A stretch of 6,439 nucleotides of DNA, from contig JACDBF010000432.1 of assembly GCA_013695055.1 (NCBI GenBank), positions 1 through 6,439 on the forward strand. The letters run 5' to 3'. Source of the stretch: Actinomycetota bacterium (GTDB lineage: Bacteria > Actinomycetota > CADDZG01 > WHSQ01). Under the pieces are notes generated by a model. It worked only from the letters and a program-made list of their open reading frames with translations, was not told the origin of the DNA and did no database searches. Below, piece after piece: positions 6,176 through 6,439 of this stretch (position 1 is its first letter; the number at the start of each line of letters is the position of its first letter). A program made the translations under genes and the position numbers.

Positions 6176-6439
6176 AGAGTGAGCAGCTGTTCGAGCTTCG
6201 CCGCCGCACCTTCGATACCCCGCACTTCCGGGGCATCGAGTTCATCGAGGTCGAGGCCAAGTCGATCGTCAATCACGTCCCCGGGACCTACCTCCCGTTC
6301 AAATGGACGATCAATCCCTACCGAGGCTGCTCGCATGCGTGCACTTACTGTTTTGCGCGCGTAACGCACACGTATATGGACATGAACGCCGGCCGGGACT
6401 TCGAATCCAAGATAGTGGTCAAGGTCAACGCGCCCGAGC
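6172..6439 (+). CDS. Radical SAM protein, Rv2578c / spore photoproduct lyase-like family, 3' end cut off
   Basis: The first 89 residues are visible and the frame is open at the right edge. The 4Fe-4S ligand motif is CSHACTYC: C53, C57 and C60 in CxxxCxxC spacing, which coordinates the cluster that cleaves S-adenosylmethionine. The flanking INPYRGC (47-53) and YCFAR (59-63), then THTYMDMNAGRDFE (65-78) and IVVKVNAPE, are the pattern I know from the Rv2578c-type proteins of mycobacteria, which are related to spore photoproduct lyase (SplB). The reaction of this family is not established; the relation and the LexA box upstream suggest DNA repair. ATG at 6172 is preferred; an in-frame ATG at 6160 would add MLGV but sits in the LexA box. 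GGGGG at 6165-6169 is too close for a normal ribosome site, so leaderless initiation is possible. The ATG overlaps the stop of the frame before it (ATGA). Confidence 0.87.
   Translation, partial: MKSEQLFELRRRTFDTPHFRGIEFIEVEAKSIVNHVPGTYLPFKWTINPYRGCSHACTYCFARVTHTYMDMNAGRDFESKIVVKVNAPE

Noticed and set aside
6033..6182. Small + strand frame of 49 codons (MTLSPTRGRKKAGNEAVAGR...) before the radical SAM gene
   Set aside because: Third positions are GC-rich and the product is basic, but there is no ribosome site, it contains the LexA box and promoter, and it runs into the next gene; chance is more likely.
6039..6369. Minus-strand frames over the start of the radical SAM gene
   Set aside because: They are shadows of a recognised gene with a clear CxxxCxxC motif on the + strand.

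Overview
The window looks like chromosomal DNA from a high-GC Gram-positive bacterium, most likely an actinomycete (Actinomycetota). The support is high GC with GC-biased third codon positions, a Gram-positive/actinobacterial-type LexA box, and a downstream radical SAM gene of the Rv2578c type found in mycobacteria and relatives. Protein styles fit a deep-branching actinobacterial lineage such as Acidimicrobiia or Thermoleophilia, but the class cannot be fixed from the sequence alone. All recognisable genes are on the + strand. I see no mobile element, tRNA, rRNA or CRISPR array.

Layout. Positions 1-602 hold the 3' part of a six-helix membrane protein of unknown function. Positions 650-1261 hold a soluble 203-residue protein I do not recognise. 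A 151-base gap (1262-1412) carries a pair of near-identical 16-base elements 31 bases apart and is the likely control region of the next operon. That operon (1413-4201) is a class III PLP aminotransferase overlapping by ATGA with a CoA-acylating (methyl)malonate-semialdehyde dehydrogenase. Together they would take a beta-amino acid (beta-alanine or 3-aminoisobutyrate, from pyrimidine or valine breakdown) to a semialdehyde and on to acetyl-CoA or propionyl-CoA. An EamA/DMT-type exporter (4242-5132) follows after a short, possibly hairpin-forming gap. It overlaps by ATGA with a YjdF/DUF2238 membrane protein (from 5129).

The YjdF-like reading frame should end near 5700 by family length. Instead it stays open to 6175 through a stretch that does not look like normal coding sequence. 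This stretch holds several small inverted repeats and ends in a well-formed LexA (SOS) box at 6145-6160. Directly after the box a radical SAM protein (spore photoproduct lyase-like, Rv2578c family) begins at 6172 and runs off the right edge.

No clearly new multi-gene system is visible. The points most worth a second look are the SOS-controlled radical SAM gene, the anomalous tail of the YjdF-like gene with its possible RNA structure, and the paired operator-like repeats before the aminotransferase.
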